Shown here: piece after piece, positions 29,363 to 38,169 of the stretch
How positions within the stretch are numbered: position 1 is the stretch's first letter
Layout of the letters: the number at the start of each line of letters is the position of its first letter
Assembly: GCA_964555705.1 (NCBI GenBank)
Contig: CAZKTN010000009.1
Coordinates: 1 to 64,000, forward strand
Direction: 5' to 3'
Length of the DNA stretch: 64,000 nt
Source: ZLKRG44 sp964555705
Lineage (GTDB): Bacteria; Planctomycetota; Phycisphaerae; Phycisphaerales; SM1A02
The notes under the pieces: generated by a model
Databases searched by the model: none
What the model was told of the DNA's origin: nothing
What the model saw: the letters and a program-made list of their open reading frames with translations, nothing else
Made by a program: the position numbers and the translations under genes

Positions 29363-30177
29363 GCCAGGCGAAGGAACATCACGGCGAGCACGGCGGCGAC
29401 GCACCGCGCGGTGACGAGCGCGACAGCGGCGAGCAGGGCACCGGAGAGCACGGCGCATGGATGTTCGCCGATGCGATCCCCGCCGAGGGAGCCACGCACT
29501 GGCTCTCGCGCGACGAGGCCCGGCATGCCACGGGATCGCGCCGGTTGCGTGCGGGCGATCCGGTGATGCTCTTCGACGGCTGCGGTGCAGTCGCGCACGC
29601 GACCCTCAGCCACGCGCGTCGCGACGACGGTGCACTTGAGGTCCGCGTGGGTCCCGTGCGCCGAGGGCCGCGGCAGGGGAGGCACGTCACTGTGGCGAGC
29701 GCGGTCCCAAAGGGCGACAGGCTTGCCACGCTGATGGAGGGCATCGGGCCCCTAGGCATCGCGGAGTTCGTGCCGGTCCGCGCCGAGCGCGGCGTGGTGC
29801 CCTGGTCAGATCACCTTGCGCAGCGGTGCAGGCGAATCCTGGTTGAATGCGCCAAGCAGAGCCACTCGCCGTGGATCACGGGATTGCCGCCTCAGGGCGC
29901 GCCCGTGCACGATGTCGCGGGTGCGGTCAGCGCGGCGTCGGCCGCAGGGGCCATCGCCCTCATCGCCGACCGCGCTGGCGAGCCGCTTCGCCATGTGGCT
30001 CGCGCACTCGACGCTTCGCGCCACGTGGCTGTGCTGATCGGACCCGAGGGCGGCTTCTCCGAGCGCGAGCGCAGCGTGGCAATCGCCGCGGGCGCCACTC
30101 CGGTGTCGCTTGGCCCCGCCATCCTCAGGATTGAGCTTGCCGCGACGGTCGCCGCCGCGCTGCTGCGGCTCGGCTAG
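29359..30177 (+). CDS. rsmE: 16S rRNA (uracil1498-N3)-methyltransferase
   Basis: SPOUT-class methyltransferase acting on 16S rRNA. The first 35 residues are a polar His/Gly/Asp-rich extension absent from most relatives. The PUA-like RNA-binding part follows (HWLSRDEARHATGSRRLRAGDPVMLFDG). The trefoil-knot catalytic domain has ASAVPKGDRLATLMEG, KQSHSPWI, VLIGPEGGFSERE and ILRIELAATVAAALL, all diagnostic. It is 272 residues. Its ATG lies within the rsmJ stop codon. tRNA-Ala follows on the opposite strand. Confidence 0.94.
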   Translation: MSQAKEHHGEHGGDAPRGDERDSGEQGTGEHGAWMFADAIPAEGATHWLSRDEARHATGSRRLRAGDPVMLFDGCGAVAHATLSHARRDDGALEVRVGPVRRGPRQGRHVTVASAVPKGDRLATLMEGIGPLGIAEFVPVRAERGVVPWSDHLAQRCRRILVECAKQSHSPWITGLPPQGAPVHDVAGAVSAASAAGAIALIADRAGEPLRHVARALDASRHVAVLIGPEGGFSERERSVAIAAGATPVSLGPAILRIELAATVAAALLRLG

Positions 30178-30232
30178 CGCGGTCCCGGCGGAGGCAACCT
30201 GACCCCGCTGCGCCGCGCCGACCGAACCGAAA

Positions 30233-30305
30233 TGGAGCGTACCGGGATCGAACCGGTAACCTATGCCTTGCAAAGGCATCGCTCTCCCAATTGAGCTAAC
30301 GCCCC
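30233..30305 (-). tRNA. tRNA-Ala (anticodon UGC)
   Basis: A 73-base cloverleaf on the minus strand. The acceptor stem is GGGGCGT/ACGCTCC with the G3:U70 pair that marks alanine tRNAs. The D arm contains AGCTCAATTGGGAGAGC. The anticodon stem GATGCC/GGCATA encloses the loop TTTGCAA. The T arm is CCGGTTCGATCCCGG, and the discriminator is A. The 3' CCA is not encoded. Confidence 0.96.
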
Positions 30306-30353
30306 AACAGGGGCATCATAGGGATGATGCAACGCCGCTGCACGCGGCGAACT

Positions 30354-31784
30354 TCAGCCGTCCTTGCGCGGGGTCAGGATGTCCACGGTGCGCGGTGCAA
30401 CCACATCCACACGCAGCGCCTCGTCATAGGACTTCTCTCCGCGCACGCCCAGCAGGTTGCCGAGCATCGTTGAGAGCTGGAAGCCGGGGCCCGGGGAGAC
30501 GTAGGCGACGGTCTGGCCCGTCGCGGGGTCCTGGATCCTGTAGAGCAGGGGGAGCCGCTGGCCGTCGTACACGAGGCTGGCATTGAGGATGCCCACCACC
30601 GTGTACTCGGACCGGGCCTCGATCGCACGGGCGACGCTGGCGATCGAGTCGCGCTCGCCCTCGATGCGAGCCTTCATGCGCTCGAGCTCGATGATGCGGC
30701 TCTGCACCTCGATCTCGAGGCGGAGCTGCTCAGCACGGCCGTTGGCCTTCGACACGATCTCGGGGTCGCCAGAGGCGACCACCGCAAGGTCAAGGTAACG
30801 GCCGCGCAGCGCGTGAAGCTCGGCCTCAGCCTTGGTCTGTCCGCGGATGGTGGTGTAGAGGCCCTCGAGGTCGGCCATCGTGGCGCGACGTCGCTCGAAG
30901 GCGATCTGCTCTGGGGTCTTCACGGGTGCCGGCGGCTCCCGCAGTGCGGGCACGCTGGCGGCGCCGGTCGCGCCACCTGTCACGATCACATCGGCTTCGC
31001 CCGTCGACGTGCCAGTGGCATCGATGGGAGCATCGGCAGTGCCCGTGATGTCGGGCGCAGCGGCGTCGGTCGTGCCAGCCGTCGTGGCGCCATCAACGGG
31101 AGCTGCTGCCGGCGCCTGCACCTGCTGCGTCAGCACGTCGGCGGCCGCCATCGTGGCCACCACATCCGGAGTCGGCGCGTTGAACTTGGCCGCCTCGGCC
31201 TGCGAGGCCTTGCGGAGGAAGTTCATGTTCACCCATCCCTCGGCGACGGCGGGAAGGCGAACGCGGTAGACCGAGTCACGCTCGCTGTCGACGCGGTCCA
31301 CCACCGAAAGCGTCGCGCCAGGCTCGAGCCGCGCGATCTGCTTCCAGCTTGCGGCGAGGCTCGCGTCAGGCGTCGAGATGTTCGGCGCGCGGAGCTCCGA
31401 CTTCGCGTTCACGGAGAGCGTGGTCCCGTCCTCGCTCACCGAGACACGCGAGTCAGCTGGGACAACTCCGTAGATCTGCGCGAATGCAGCCCCCTCCGTC
31501 TGCACGCGCGCCCAGCCGAAACTCTCTTCGCTCACTCGCACCAGGTCGCCTCGCTTGAGCTTGCCGAACGGGTAGGAGCTCTGCACGCTCGGCGCGCTGC
31601 GCACGTACACGCCATCGGCAGTCACGATGGCGATGTACGGTTCAGCTGCAGGTGCAGTTGATGCGGTGCCGGAGTCGGGCGACTGCGCAGTGGCGTGCTG
31701 CAGCAGCGCGCATGGCGCGAACGCCCCGATTCCGGCGATGCAAAAGGCGGATAGGCCAGCCGACGCGATCCGTGCGTTGAGCAT
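30354..31784 (-). CDS. secreted SH3b-domain protein with coiled coil
   Basis: A 476-residue exported protein. A signal peptide (about residues 1-34, ending ATAQ) precedes an SH3b module (AIVTADGVYVRSAPSVQSSYPFGKLKRGDLVRV and GWARVQTEG). A second SH3b-like segment ends GWVNMNFLRKA near residue 192. A Thr/Ala-rich linker, a coiled coil (about 300-385, QLRLEIEVQSRIIELERMKARIEGE) and a C-terminal beta-rich part follow. SH3b domains often bind peptidoglycan, so a periplasmic wall-associated role is likely. A TACACT -10 ends six bases before the ATG. It is divergent from the TolC-like gene. Confidence 0.78.
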   Translation of the reverse strand: MLNARIASAGLSAFCIAGIGAFAPCALLQHATAQSPDSGTASTAPAAEPYIAIVTADGVYVRSAPSVQSSYPFGKLKRGDLVRVSEESFGWARVQTEGAAFAQIYGVVPADSRVSVSEDGTTLSVNAKSELRAPNISTPDASLAASWKQIARLEPGATLSVVDRVDSERDSVYRVRLPAVAEGWVNMNFLRKASQAEAAKFNAPTPDVVATMAAADVLTQQVQAPAAAPVDGATTAGTTDAAAPDITGTADAPIDATGTSTGEADVIVTGGATGAASVPALREPPAPVKTPEQIAFERRRATMADLEGLYTTIRGQTKAEAELHALRGRYLDLAVVASGDPEIVSKANGRAEQLRLEIEVQSRIIELERMKARIEGERDSIASVARAIEARSEYTVVGILNASLVYDGQRLPLLYRIQDPATGQTVAYVSPGPGFQLSTMLGNLLGVRGEKSYDEALRVDVVAPRTVDILTPRKDG

Positions 31785-31790
31785 GGGTGG

Positions 31791-31796
31791 AGTGTA
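31791..31796 (-). promoter_or_regulatory. -10 element of the SH3b gene, leaderless arrangement
   Basis: TACACT, then six bases, then ATG on the minus strand. A weak TTCACG lies 17 bases upstream as a possible -35. Confidence 0.5.
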
Positions 31797-31821
31797 CCTC
31801 TGCTAGAGTGCCGCGTGAATC

Positions 31822-33597
31822 ATGCGCTCGCGCCCTGCACATTTTTTGCGCGCCCATCCCGGGTGGGTGGCGGCAACGGCTGCGGTGACTCTCTGCGCAT
31901 GCGAGACGCCCTTCGACCAGCAGGGAGATGACCAGCTCCGGGCGGCGATCGACGCCGCGGTCGCACGTCAGGGCGCAGGGCCCGGACCCGAGCCCGGCAG
32001 CCAGGGACTGCAGCAAGTGTCTTCTGTGCCGAGCGATGTGATGAAGGCGCTTGGGTCCCGGCTTCCCGAGCTCGATGCGCTCGGTCCGCAGTCGGCGGGC
32101 GCCGGTCCAGCCCTCAGCCTCGGCCTCGATGTGACCGACGGCAGCGTGCCAATCCAGATCAGCCTCCAGAGCGCCATGGCGGCGGCGGTCCGGAACAACC
32201 TTGGCGCACAGGGCGCGCGCATCGCCCAGGCTGTCTCCGAGGCTGACCTCGTGGCGGCCGAGGCCGCCTTCGACGCCGTCCTGACCTCAGGCATCTCCTA
32301 CAACGATTCGGAGAATCCCGCCCCACCAATCGACTTCGGCGGCATCGGCAACGCCATCGCCCAGCAGTTCAAGCAGACCACGCTCTCGACAGGCATCCAG
32401 AAGAGGATGGTGTCCGGCGGCACGGTGGGTGCCAGCCTCGCCGCGAACTACATACAGCAGCAGCAGAAGGCGATCTACGACCCCGACAACTACTGGCAGC
32501 CGGCGCTTGCGGTGCAGCTGAACCAGCCGCTGCTGCGCGGCTTCGGCAGCGACGTCAACCTTGCGCAGGTGCGCATCGCGCGCAACAACGACCGGGCGGC
32601 TCTGCTCAACCTTCGGCGCACGCTGCTCAACCTTGTGCGCGATGTCGAGCAGCAGTACTGGGCCGTGGTGCAGACGCGCCAGAACGTGGTGGCCCAGGCG
32701 TGGCTCGTGAAGGTGGGCGAGGATGTCCGAGACATCCTGGCCAAGCGTCGGGAGTTCGACGCGACCGTGGCCGACTACGCGCTCGCGGTGGCGATCGTCG
32801 AGCAGCGGAGGTCGCAGCTGATCCGCGCGCAGCTCGCGGCACGCAACGCGAGCGACCGGCTCAAGCTCACGATGAACGACCCCGGCGTGCCGGTCGGCGG
32901 GGACACGACGCTCGTGCCGATCGACCGCATGGCCGAGGCGCCGATCCGCTACTCGCTGCGTGACGCTGTCGTGACCGCGGTCGAGCAGAGCCCGGTGGTG
33001 GCCACGTCGGTGCTCGAGATCGACAATGCGTCGATCATGCAGGTGGTGGCCGACAACGGCCGCATGCCCCAGCTCGACCTCAACGCGCAGGTGCAGATGC
33101 AAGGGCAGGATGCGAACTTCGGCGAGTCGATGAGCCAGGTGGGCGGCGGCAGCTTCGTGAGCTACCTCGCGGGGCTCGCCTTCAGCCAGCCGCTGGGCAA
33201 CCGCGCGGGCGAAGCCGAGTACCGGAAGGCGAGGCTGCAGCGCTCGGGCGCTGTGATCGCGTACGAGCAGTCGATCGAGAGCGTTGTCTTCTCGGTGAAG
33301 ACGGCGCTGCGCACGGTGGTCGCGAGCCACCAGCTCATCGAGCAGACGCGCGCGTCGAGGCTCGCGGCCGCGGAGAGCCTCCGCGCGCTGCAGGTGCTGG
33401 AGCAGACCCTCGCTGCCCTGACGCCCGAGTTCCTGCAGACGAAGTTCGTGGCGCAGGACCGGCTGGCGATCGCCTACGTCTCGGAGATCGATGCGCTCGT
33501 CAACTACAACGTGTCGATCGCGGAGCTCTACAACGCGATGGGCACCGGGCTGCAGATGAACCGGATCGAGCTTCAGGTCGTTGATCCCGCGGGCTGA
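31822..33597 (+). CDS. TolC-family outer membrane efflux lipoprotein
   Basis: A 591-residue outer membrane channel component. The signal ends in the lipobox LCAC with Cys27, so it is lipid-anchored like NodT/OprM proteins. Two long helical repeats with the TolC pattern are visible: ISLQSAMAAAVRNNLGAQGARIAQAVSEADLVAAEAAFD and the later YSLRDAVVTAVEQSPVVATSVLEIDNASIMQ. The strands VQLNQPLLRGFGSDVNLAQVRIA and LAFSQPLGNRAGEAEYRKARL also fit. It would pair with an inner-membrane exporter and adaptor, neither of which is present here. The ATG is 12 bases after a TAGAGT hexamer. Confidence 0.9.
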   Translation: MRSRPAHFLRAHPGWVAATAAVTLCACETPFDQQGDDQLRAAIDAAVARQGAGPGPEPGSQGLQQVSSVPSDVMKALGSRLPELDALGPQSAGAGPALSLGLDVTDGSVPIQISLQSAMAAAVRNNLGAQGARIAQAVSEADLVAAEAAFDAVLTSGISYNDSENPAPPIDFGGIGNAIAQQFKQTTLSTGIQKRMVSGGTVGASLAANYIQQQQKAIYDPDNYWQPALAVQLNQPLLRGFGSDVNLAQVRIARNNDRAALLNLRRTLLNLVRDVEQQYWAVVQTRQNVVAQAWLVKVGEDVRDILAKRREFDATVADYALAVAIVEQRRSQLIRAQLAARNASDRLKLTMNDPGVPVGGDTTLVPIDRMAEAPIRYSLRDAVVTAVEQSPVVATSVLEIDNASIMQVVADNGRMPQLDLNAQVQMQGQDANFGESMSQVGGGSFVSYLAGLAFSQPLGNRAGEAEYRKARLQRSGAVIAYEQSIESVVFSVKTALRTVVASHQLIEQTRASRLAAAESLRALQVLEQTLAALTPEFLQTKFVAQDRLAIAYVSEIDALVNYNVSIAELYNAMGTGLQMNRIELQVVDPAG

Positions 33598-33608
33598 TCC
33601 GCACCTCG

Positions 33609-34580
33609 ATGCCGCGCATCCTTCCATACGGCGACGAGTCGATCCGCGAGGCCGCGGCCGCCCTCCGGGCAGGCGAGCCTGTCGCCTTCGCGACCGAGAC
33701 GGTCTACGGCCTTGGCGCGCGCACGCTCGACGAGGCCGCGATCGCGCGCATCTACGCCCTCAAGGGTCGCCCCTCCGACAACCCGCTCATTGCGCACGTG
33801 CTTGATGTGCCGCAGGCCCGGACCGTGTCGGGGCGCTGGGACCGACGGTCGCTGCGCGCCGCTGCCGTGTTCTGGCCCGGGCCGCTCACGATGATCCTTC
33901 CGCGCGCTGGGGCCGTGCCGCGCGCCGCATGCGGCGGCCTTGACACCATCGCCGTGCGGTCGCCCGTGCACCCGCTCGCGCGCTGCCTTCTCTACGCGGT
34001 GAACGACGCGATCAGCGCGCCAAGCGCCAACCGCAGCGGCGAGGTGTCGCCCACGTCCGCCGAGCATGTCGCCCACGACTACCCGGAGGTGGCCGGCCTC
34101 ATCGTGCTTGACGGCGGTCCGTGCCGCGTGGGCATCGAGTCAACCGTCATCGACCTGTGCGAGGCCAGGCCGGTGGTGCGCAGGCTCGGGTCAGTGTCGA
34201 TCGAGCAGCTCGTGAACGTGCTCGGGCCTGTCGAGGTGGACATTGCGCACTCGCAGGGCGCAAGCCCGGGCAGCGCGCGCCGCCACTACTCGCCGCGCAC
34301 GCGATCCCTGCTGCTTGACCGCGCTTCGCTGGAGGACTCGATTGCGCGAGAGAGGGGTGCGGGGCGCCGCGTCGCGGCAGTCGTGCTCTCGCGGCTCGCG
34401 ATCGACGCTGACCACGTGACGGCGCTGCCCGCCGAGGGTGACGCTTGCGCGGCTGCGCTCTATGACGCACTCCGGCGGGCTGATGCCGCAGGCTGCGACA
34501 TGATCATGATCGAGCGGCCATCGCGAGCGGATGGCATCTGGGCCGCGATCCAGGACCGCCTCGAGCGGGCGACTTCCTAG
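33609..34580 (+). CDS. tsaC: L-threonylcarbamoyladenylate synthase (Sua5/TsaC)
   Basis: Makes threonylcarbamoyl-AMP from threonine, bicarbonate and ATP for the t6A modification of ANN-decoding tRNAs. The YrdC domain shows FATETVYGLGART, YALKGRPSDNPLIAHV, FWPGPLTMIL, SAPSANRSGEVSPT and GIESTVIDL. After about residue 210 the SPGSARRHYSPRT link leads to a smaller C-terminal Sua5 domain, so this is the long form (323 residues). It follows the TolC-like gene by 11 bases and converges on hutU. Confidence 0.94.
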   Translation: MPRILPYGDESIREAAAALRAGEPVAFATETVYGLGARTLDEAAIARIYALKGRPSDNPLIAHVLDVPQARTVSGRWDRRSLRAAAVFWPGPLTMILPRAGAVPRAACGGLDTIAVRSPVHPLARCLLYAVNDAISAPSANRSGEVSPTSAEHVAHDYPEVAGLIVLDGGPCRVGIESTVIDLCEARPVVRRLGSVSIEQLVNVLGPVEVDIAHSQGASPGSARRHYSPRTRSLLLDRASLEDSIARERGAGRRVAAVVLSRLAIDADHVTALPAEGDACAAALYDALRRADAAGCDMIMIERPSRADGIWAAIQDRLERATS

Positions 34581-34628
34581 CGCGCGGCATGCGCGGGCGT
34601 GGCCTGCGTGGACGAGCAGCCTTGAGGC

Positions 34629-36287
34629 TCACCGCATCGGGATCTTCACGTTGAGCCGGTCGGCGCAGTCGCGCGCGAGGTCGTAGCCAGCGTCCGCGTG
34701 GCGGAACACTCCCATCATCGGGTCGTTCGTGAGCACGCGCTCAAGTCGCTTCGCGGCCTCCGGGGTGCCGTCAGCCACGATCACCTGCCCGCTGTGCTGC
34801 GAGAACCCGATGCCGACGCCGCCGCCGTGGTGGAAGCTCGTCCAGCTTGCGCCGCTGGCGATGTTCACCGCGAAGTTGAGGATCGCCCAGTCGCTCACCG
34901 CGTCGGTGCCGTCGAGCATCGCCTCAGTCTCGCGGTTGGGGCTCGCGACAGATCCGCAGTCGAGATGGTCGCGTCCGATCACGATCGGCGCCTTCACCTT
35001 GCCTGACGCGACCAGCTCGTTGAACTTGAGTCCTGCGCGGTGCCGCTCGCCAAGGCCTAGCCAGCAGATGCGCGCAGGCAGGCCCTGGAACGCCACGCGG
35101 TCCTGCGCCATGCGGATCCAGCGGTGCAGGCTGCGGTCCTGCGGGAAGAGCTCAAGCACCGCCTCGTCGGTCGCGCGGATGTCGGCAGGGTCGCCGCTGA
35201 GCGCGACCCACCGGAAGGGGCCTCGGCCTGTGCAGAACTGCGGCCTGATGTACGCGGGCACGAACCCCGGGAAGTCGAACGCGTCCGTCACGCCCGAGTC
35301 CTTGGCGCGCTGGCGGATGTTGTTGCCGTAGTCGAAGACCTTGGTGCCGGCATGCATGAAGTGCAGCATGAGCTTCACGTGGCGCGCCATGCTCGCCATC
35401 GAGAGCCGCTGGTACTGCTCGGGATCCGAGGAGCGCAGCGCGTCGGACTGCTCGCGCGAGAGACCGTCGGGGTAGTAGCCCTCGAGCGGGTCGTGCGCGC
35501 TGGTCTGGTCGGTGAGCGTGTCCGGCACGATCTTGCGCGCCTTGAGGCGCTCGAGCAGGTCCACCGCATTGGCGAGCACGCCCACGCTGATCCCCGCTCG
35601 TCGGTCCTTGAGCTGCAGCGCGCGGTCGATCGCCGCGTCGAGGTCCTCGTGGATCTCGTCGAGGTAGCGGTCATGCACGCGCTTGGCCAGTCGCTCGCGG
35701 CACACGTCAGCGATCAGGCAGGTGCCCTCGTTCATCGTGATCGCCAGCGGCTGCGCGCCGCCCATGCCGCCGCATCCGGCGGTCACGTTCAGGGTGCCGG
35801 CAAGCGTGCCCCCGAAGTGCTGGCGCGCGCATTCGGCGAACGTCTCGTATGTGCCCTGCAGGATGCCCTGCGTGCCGATGTAGATCCAGCTTCCCGCGGT
35901 CATCTGCCCGAACATCATCAGTCCGCGCGCGGCAAGGTCGTCGAAGTGCTCCTGCGTCGCCCAGTGCGGCACGAGGTTGCTGTTTGCGATGAGCACGCGC
36001 GGCGCATCGGCGTGCGTGCGCACGATGCCCACTGGCTTGCCGCTCTGCACGAGCAGCGTCTCGTCAGGCGCAAGCGACTTGAGCGACGCGATGATGGCGT
36101 CGAATGCGGGCCAGCTGCGTGCGGCCTGGCCGCGGCCGCCGTAGACCACAAGGTCGCCCGGGCGCTCCGCAACCTCGGGATCGAGGTTGTTCATGAGCAT
36201 GCGCATGGCGGCCTCGGCGGCCCATGACTTGCAGGTGAGGGTGTTCCCGCGCGGGGCGCGGACGGTCCGGGTCTCTACCGTCGTCAT
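34629..36287 (-). CDS. hutU: urocanate hydratase
   Basis: Second step of histidine degradation, converting urocanate to imidazolonepropionate with a tightly bound NAD. The 552 residues show NNLDPEVAERPGDLVVYGGRG, the long block HWATQEHFDDLAARGLMMFGQMTAGSWIYIG, GCGGMGGAQPLA, FDYGNNIRQRA, RPQFCTGRGPFRWVALSGDP with the catalytic Cys, and HHGGGVGIGFSQH. It starts at the ATG placed 7 bases after a strong promoter -10, so it is probably leaderless. hutH is about 2 kb away on the same strand; hutI and hutG are not in the window. Confidence 0.97.
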   Translation of the reverse strand: MTTVETRTVRAPRGNTLTCKSWAAEAAMRMLMNNLDPEVAERPGDLVVYGGRGQAARSWPAFDAIIASLKSLAPDETLLVQSGKPVGIVRTHADAPRVLIANSNLVPHWATQEHFDDLAARGLMMFGQMTAGSWIYIGTQGILQGTYETFAECARQHFGGTLAGTLNVTAGCGGMGGAQPLAITMNEGTCLIADVCRERLAKRVHDRYLDEIHEDLDAAIDRALQLKDRRAGISVGVLANAVDLLERLKARKIVPDTLTDQTSAHDPLEGYYPDGLSREQSDALRSSDPEQYQRLSMASMARHVKLMLHFMHAGTKVFDYGNNIRQRAKDSGVTDAFDFPGFVPAYIRPQFCTGRGPFRWVALSGDPADIRATDEAVLELFPQDRSLHRWIRMAQDRVAFQGLPARICWLGLGERHRAGLKFNELVASGKVKAPIVIGRDHLDCGSVASPNRETEAMLDGTDAVSDWAILNFAVNIASGASWTSFHHGGGVGIGFSQHSGQVIVADGTPEAAKRLERVLTNDPMMGVFRHADAGYDLARDCADRLNVKIPMR

Positions 36288-36293
36288 GCCGCC

Positions 36294-36322
36294 ATAGTAG
36301 GAGCCGCGTACGCTCCGACCAA
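36294..36322 (-). promoter_or_regulatory. hutU promoter, leaderless arrangement
   Basis: TTGGTC (36317-36322), 17 bases, TACTAT (36294-36299), then six bases to the hutU ATG. The expected transcription start falls on the start codon. Confidence 0.72.
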
Positions 36323-36324
36323 CG

Positions 36325-37149
36325 ATGCGGGCACTGACGCTTGGGGTTGCGTTCCTCGCCAGTTTCCTCGTGCTGTGGGTCGTGGGATGGGCACTCGCGT
36401 CGACGCTCATGGAGTTCGAGGGGAACATGGGTCCCGGCTACCGCGCCGACCGCATCCTCGAGGAGGCCTTCGGAAACCTGAGGGAGGCGTTCCGGTTCCG
36501 GGGCGATGAGCCGCTGAAGGCGCTTGCCGTCGCGGTCGTGCTGGCGCTTGCGCAGGTGGCATTCATCTCGCCGCTGGTGGGACCGCTGAGGCTCGCTCCC
36601 GCCGGCAGCTCCATGCTGTGGACCGTTGTCGGCGCCTCAGTGATGGTCGGCGGCCTGACCTGCGTGATGCTGTGGTCCATCCTGCAGGCGATCGAGCTCG
36701 CCACGCAGGTGCCGCGGCCCGGCGCGTACACCGACAATGGCCCGATCGCGCGCTGGTGGATGAGGGCATATGTCCTCTTCCCGTCGTGGTTCATCTGCGG
36801 TGCCCTCTGGACATGGGCGCTGCGGCGTTCGATCGCATCTCGCGACCCTGACACGATCTCTCGCTTCGCGCGCCGCATGCTCGCAGGCACCTGCATCGAG
36901 CTGGTGCTCGCGCTGCCGCTCTACTTGCTGGTGCGCAAACGGAGCGAGTGCCTGTGCGCAATCGCCAACTTCTGGTCAATCGTGGTCGGGCTGCTTGGTC
37001 TCGTGTGGCTCTGCGGTCCTGCGGGCATCCTGCTGCTCACCCAGGATGCGCGGCGCGCGTGGCGCATGGGGGCCTGCGCGCATTGCGGCTACCCGCTGCG
37101 CGCCGGCAGCGCACGCTGCTCGGAGTGCGGTCACGCGCGCGCAGGCTGA
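36325..37149 (+). CDS. integral membrane protein with C-terminal zinc ribbon
   Basis: A 274-residue protein with about six membrane segments (first at 1-25, others around 70-90, 95-120, 150-168, 193-212 and 220-240). Its cytoplasmic tail ends in a compact zinc ribbon, CAHCGYPLRAG...CSECGHARAG. Such C-terminal CxxCGYPLR ribbons are frequent on planctomycete membrane proteins, but no biochemical role is known to me. It is divergent from hutU, with 37 bases between the starts, and its end overlaps the convergent dehydrogenase gene by 19 bases. Confidence 0.75.
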   Translation: MRALTLGVAFLASFLVLWVVGWALASTLMEFEGNMGPGYRADRILEEAFGNLREAFRFRGDEPLKALAVAVVLALAQVAFISPLVGPLRLAPAGSSMLWTVVGASVMVGGLTCVMLWSILQAIELATQVPRPGAYTDNGPIARWWMRAYVLFPSWFICGALWTWALRRSIASRDPDTISRFARRMLAGTCIELVLALPLYLLVRKRSECLCAIANFWSIVVGLLGLVWLCGPAGILLLTQDARRAWRMGACAHCGYPLRAGSARCSECGHARAG

Positions 37150-38165
37150 GCGGCGACTGGCGCGATCATCCGGGTGTCGACGACGTTCGCGGGAGCGAGC
37201 CGGCCGTTGCGGAACCCGGCGACGTTTCCGAGCGTGATCCGTGCGATTGCAGTGCATGCCTCGCGCGTGAGGAACGCCTGGTGCGCGGTGATGAGCACGT
37301 TGGGGAAGGTCATCAGGCGCACGAACACGTCGTCCTGAATCACGGATTCGGAGAGGTCTCGGAAGAAGAGGTCGCCCTCCTCCTCGTACACGTCGAGCCC
37401 CACGGATCCGACGCGGCCTTCCTTGAGCGCGCGGATGAGCGCTCGTGTATCGATCACCGCACCGCGGCTCGTGTTGACGATCATGACGCCCGGCCTCATG
37501 AGCGAGAGCGCCTCGGCGCCAATCAGATGGTGGGTCGCAGGGTTCAGCGGGCAGTGCAGCGAGATGATGTCGCTCTCGCGGAAAAGCTCCGGCAGGCCGG
37601 TGTAGCGCACCCCCATCGCCGTGCAGCGCGGGTTCGGCTTCGGGTCATGCGCGATCACTCGGCACCCGAATCCCGCCAGGATCTGGCACGCCACGGCGCC
37701 GATCTCGCCGGTGCCGACGATGCCCGCCGTCTTGCCGTGCATGTCGAAGCCCATCAGGCCGTCGAGCGAGAAGTCCTGCTCGCGCACGCGGTTGAAGGCT
37801 CGGTGCACCTTGCGGTTGAGCGCAAGCATGAGCGCGACGGAGTGCTCCGCGACCGCATGCGGCGAGTACGCGGGCACGCGGGTTACCGAGAGCCCAAGGC
37901 GCTCGGCCGCCACAAGGTCCACATGGTTGAAGCCCGAGCAGCGCAGCGCGAGAAGCCGCGTACCGCCCGCGACGAGCGCCTCCAGGGATGCCTCGGATGC
38001 GTCGTCGCCCACGAAGATCGACACTGCGCTGCATCCCTGCGCGAGCGTTGCGGTGATCGGCGACAGTGCGGCCTCGATCGGCAGCAGCTCGATGCCGTGC
38101 TCCGCGGCGGCGGCCTCGAGGAATGGGCGCTCGTAGTTCCGGTGCGAGTAGACGGCGACCTTCAT
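37131..38165 (-). CDS. D-lactate dehydrogenase-like 2-hydroxyacid dehydrogenase
   Basis: NAD-dependent D-2-hydroxyacid dehydrogenase, 344 residues. The family signature is clear: LLALRCSGFNHVDL, VPAYSPHAVAEHSVALMLALNRK, the NAD loop GKTAGIVGTGEIGAVA, SLHCPLNPATHHLIG, NTSRGAVIDTRAL with the catalytic Arg, LDVYEEEGDLFF and the catalytic His in NVLITAHQAFLT. The YEEE/FF stretch is typical of fermentative D-lactate dehydrogenases (LdhA type). It begins four bases after hutH, so the two are co-transcribed. The physiological link to histidine breakdown is not obvious. Confidence 0.9.
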   Translation of the reverse strand: MKVAVYSHRNYERPFLEAAAAEHGIELLPIEAALSPITATLAQGCSAVSIFVGDDASEASLEALVAGGTRLLALRCSGFNHVDLVAAERLGLSVTRVPAYSPHAVAEHSVALMLALNRKVHRAFNRVREQDFSLDGLMGFDMHGKTAGIVGTGEIGAVACQILAGFGCRVIAHDPKPNPRCTAMGVRYTGLPELFRESDIISLHCPLNPATHHLIGAEALSLMRPGVMIVNTSRGAVIDTRALIRALKEGRVGSVGLDVYEEEGDLFFRDLSESVIQDDVFVRLMTFPNVLITAHQAFLTREACTAIARITLGNVAGFRNGRLAPANVVDTRMIAPVAAQPARA

Positions 38166-38169
38166 GGCA

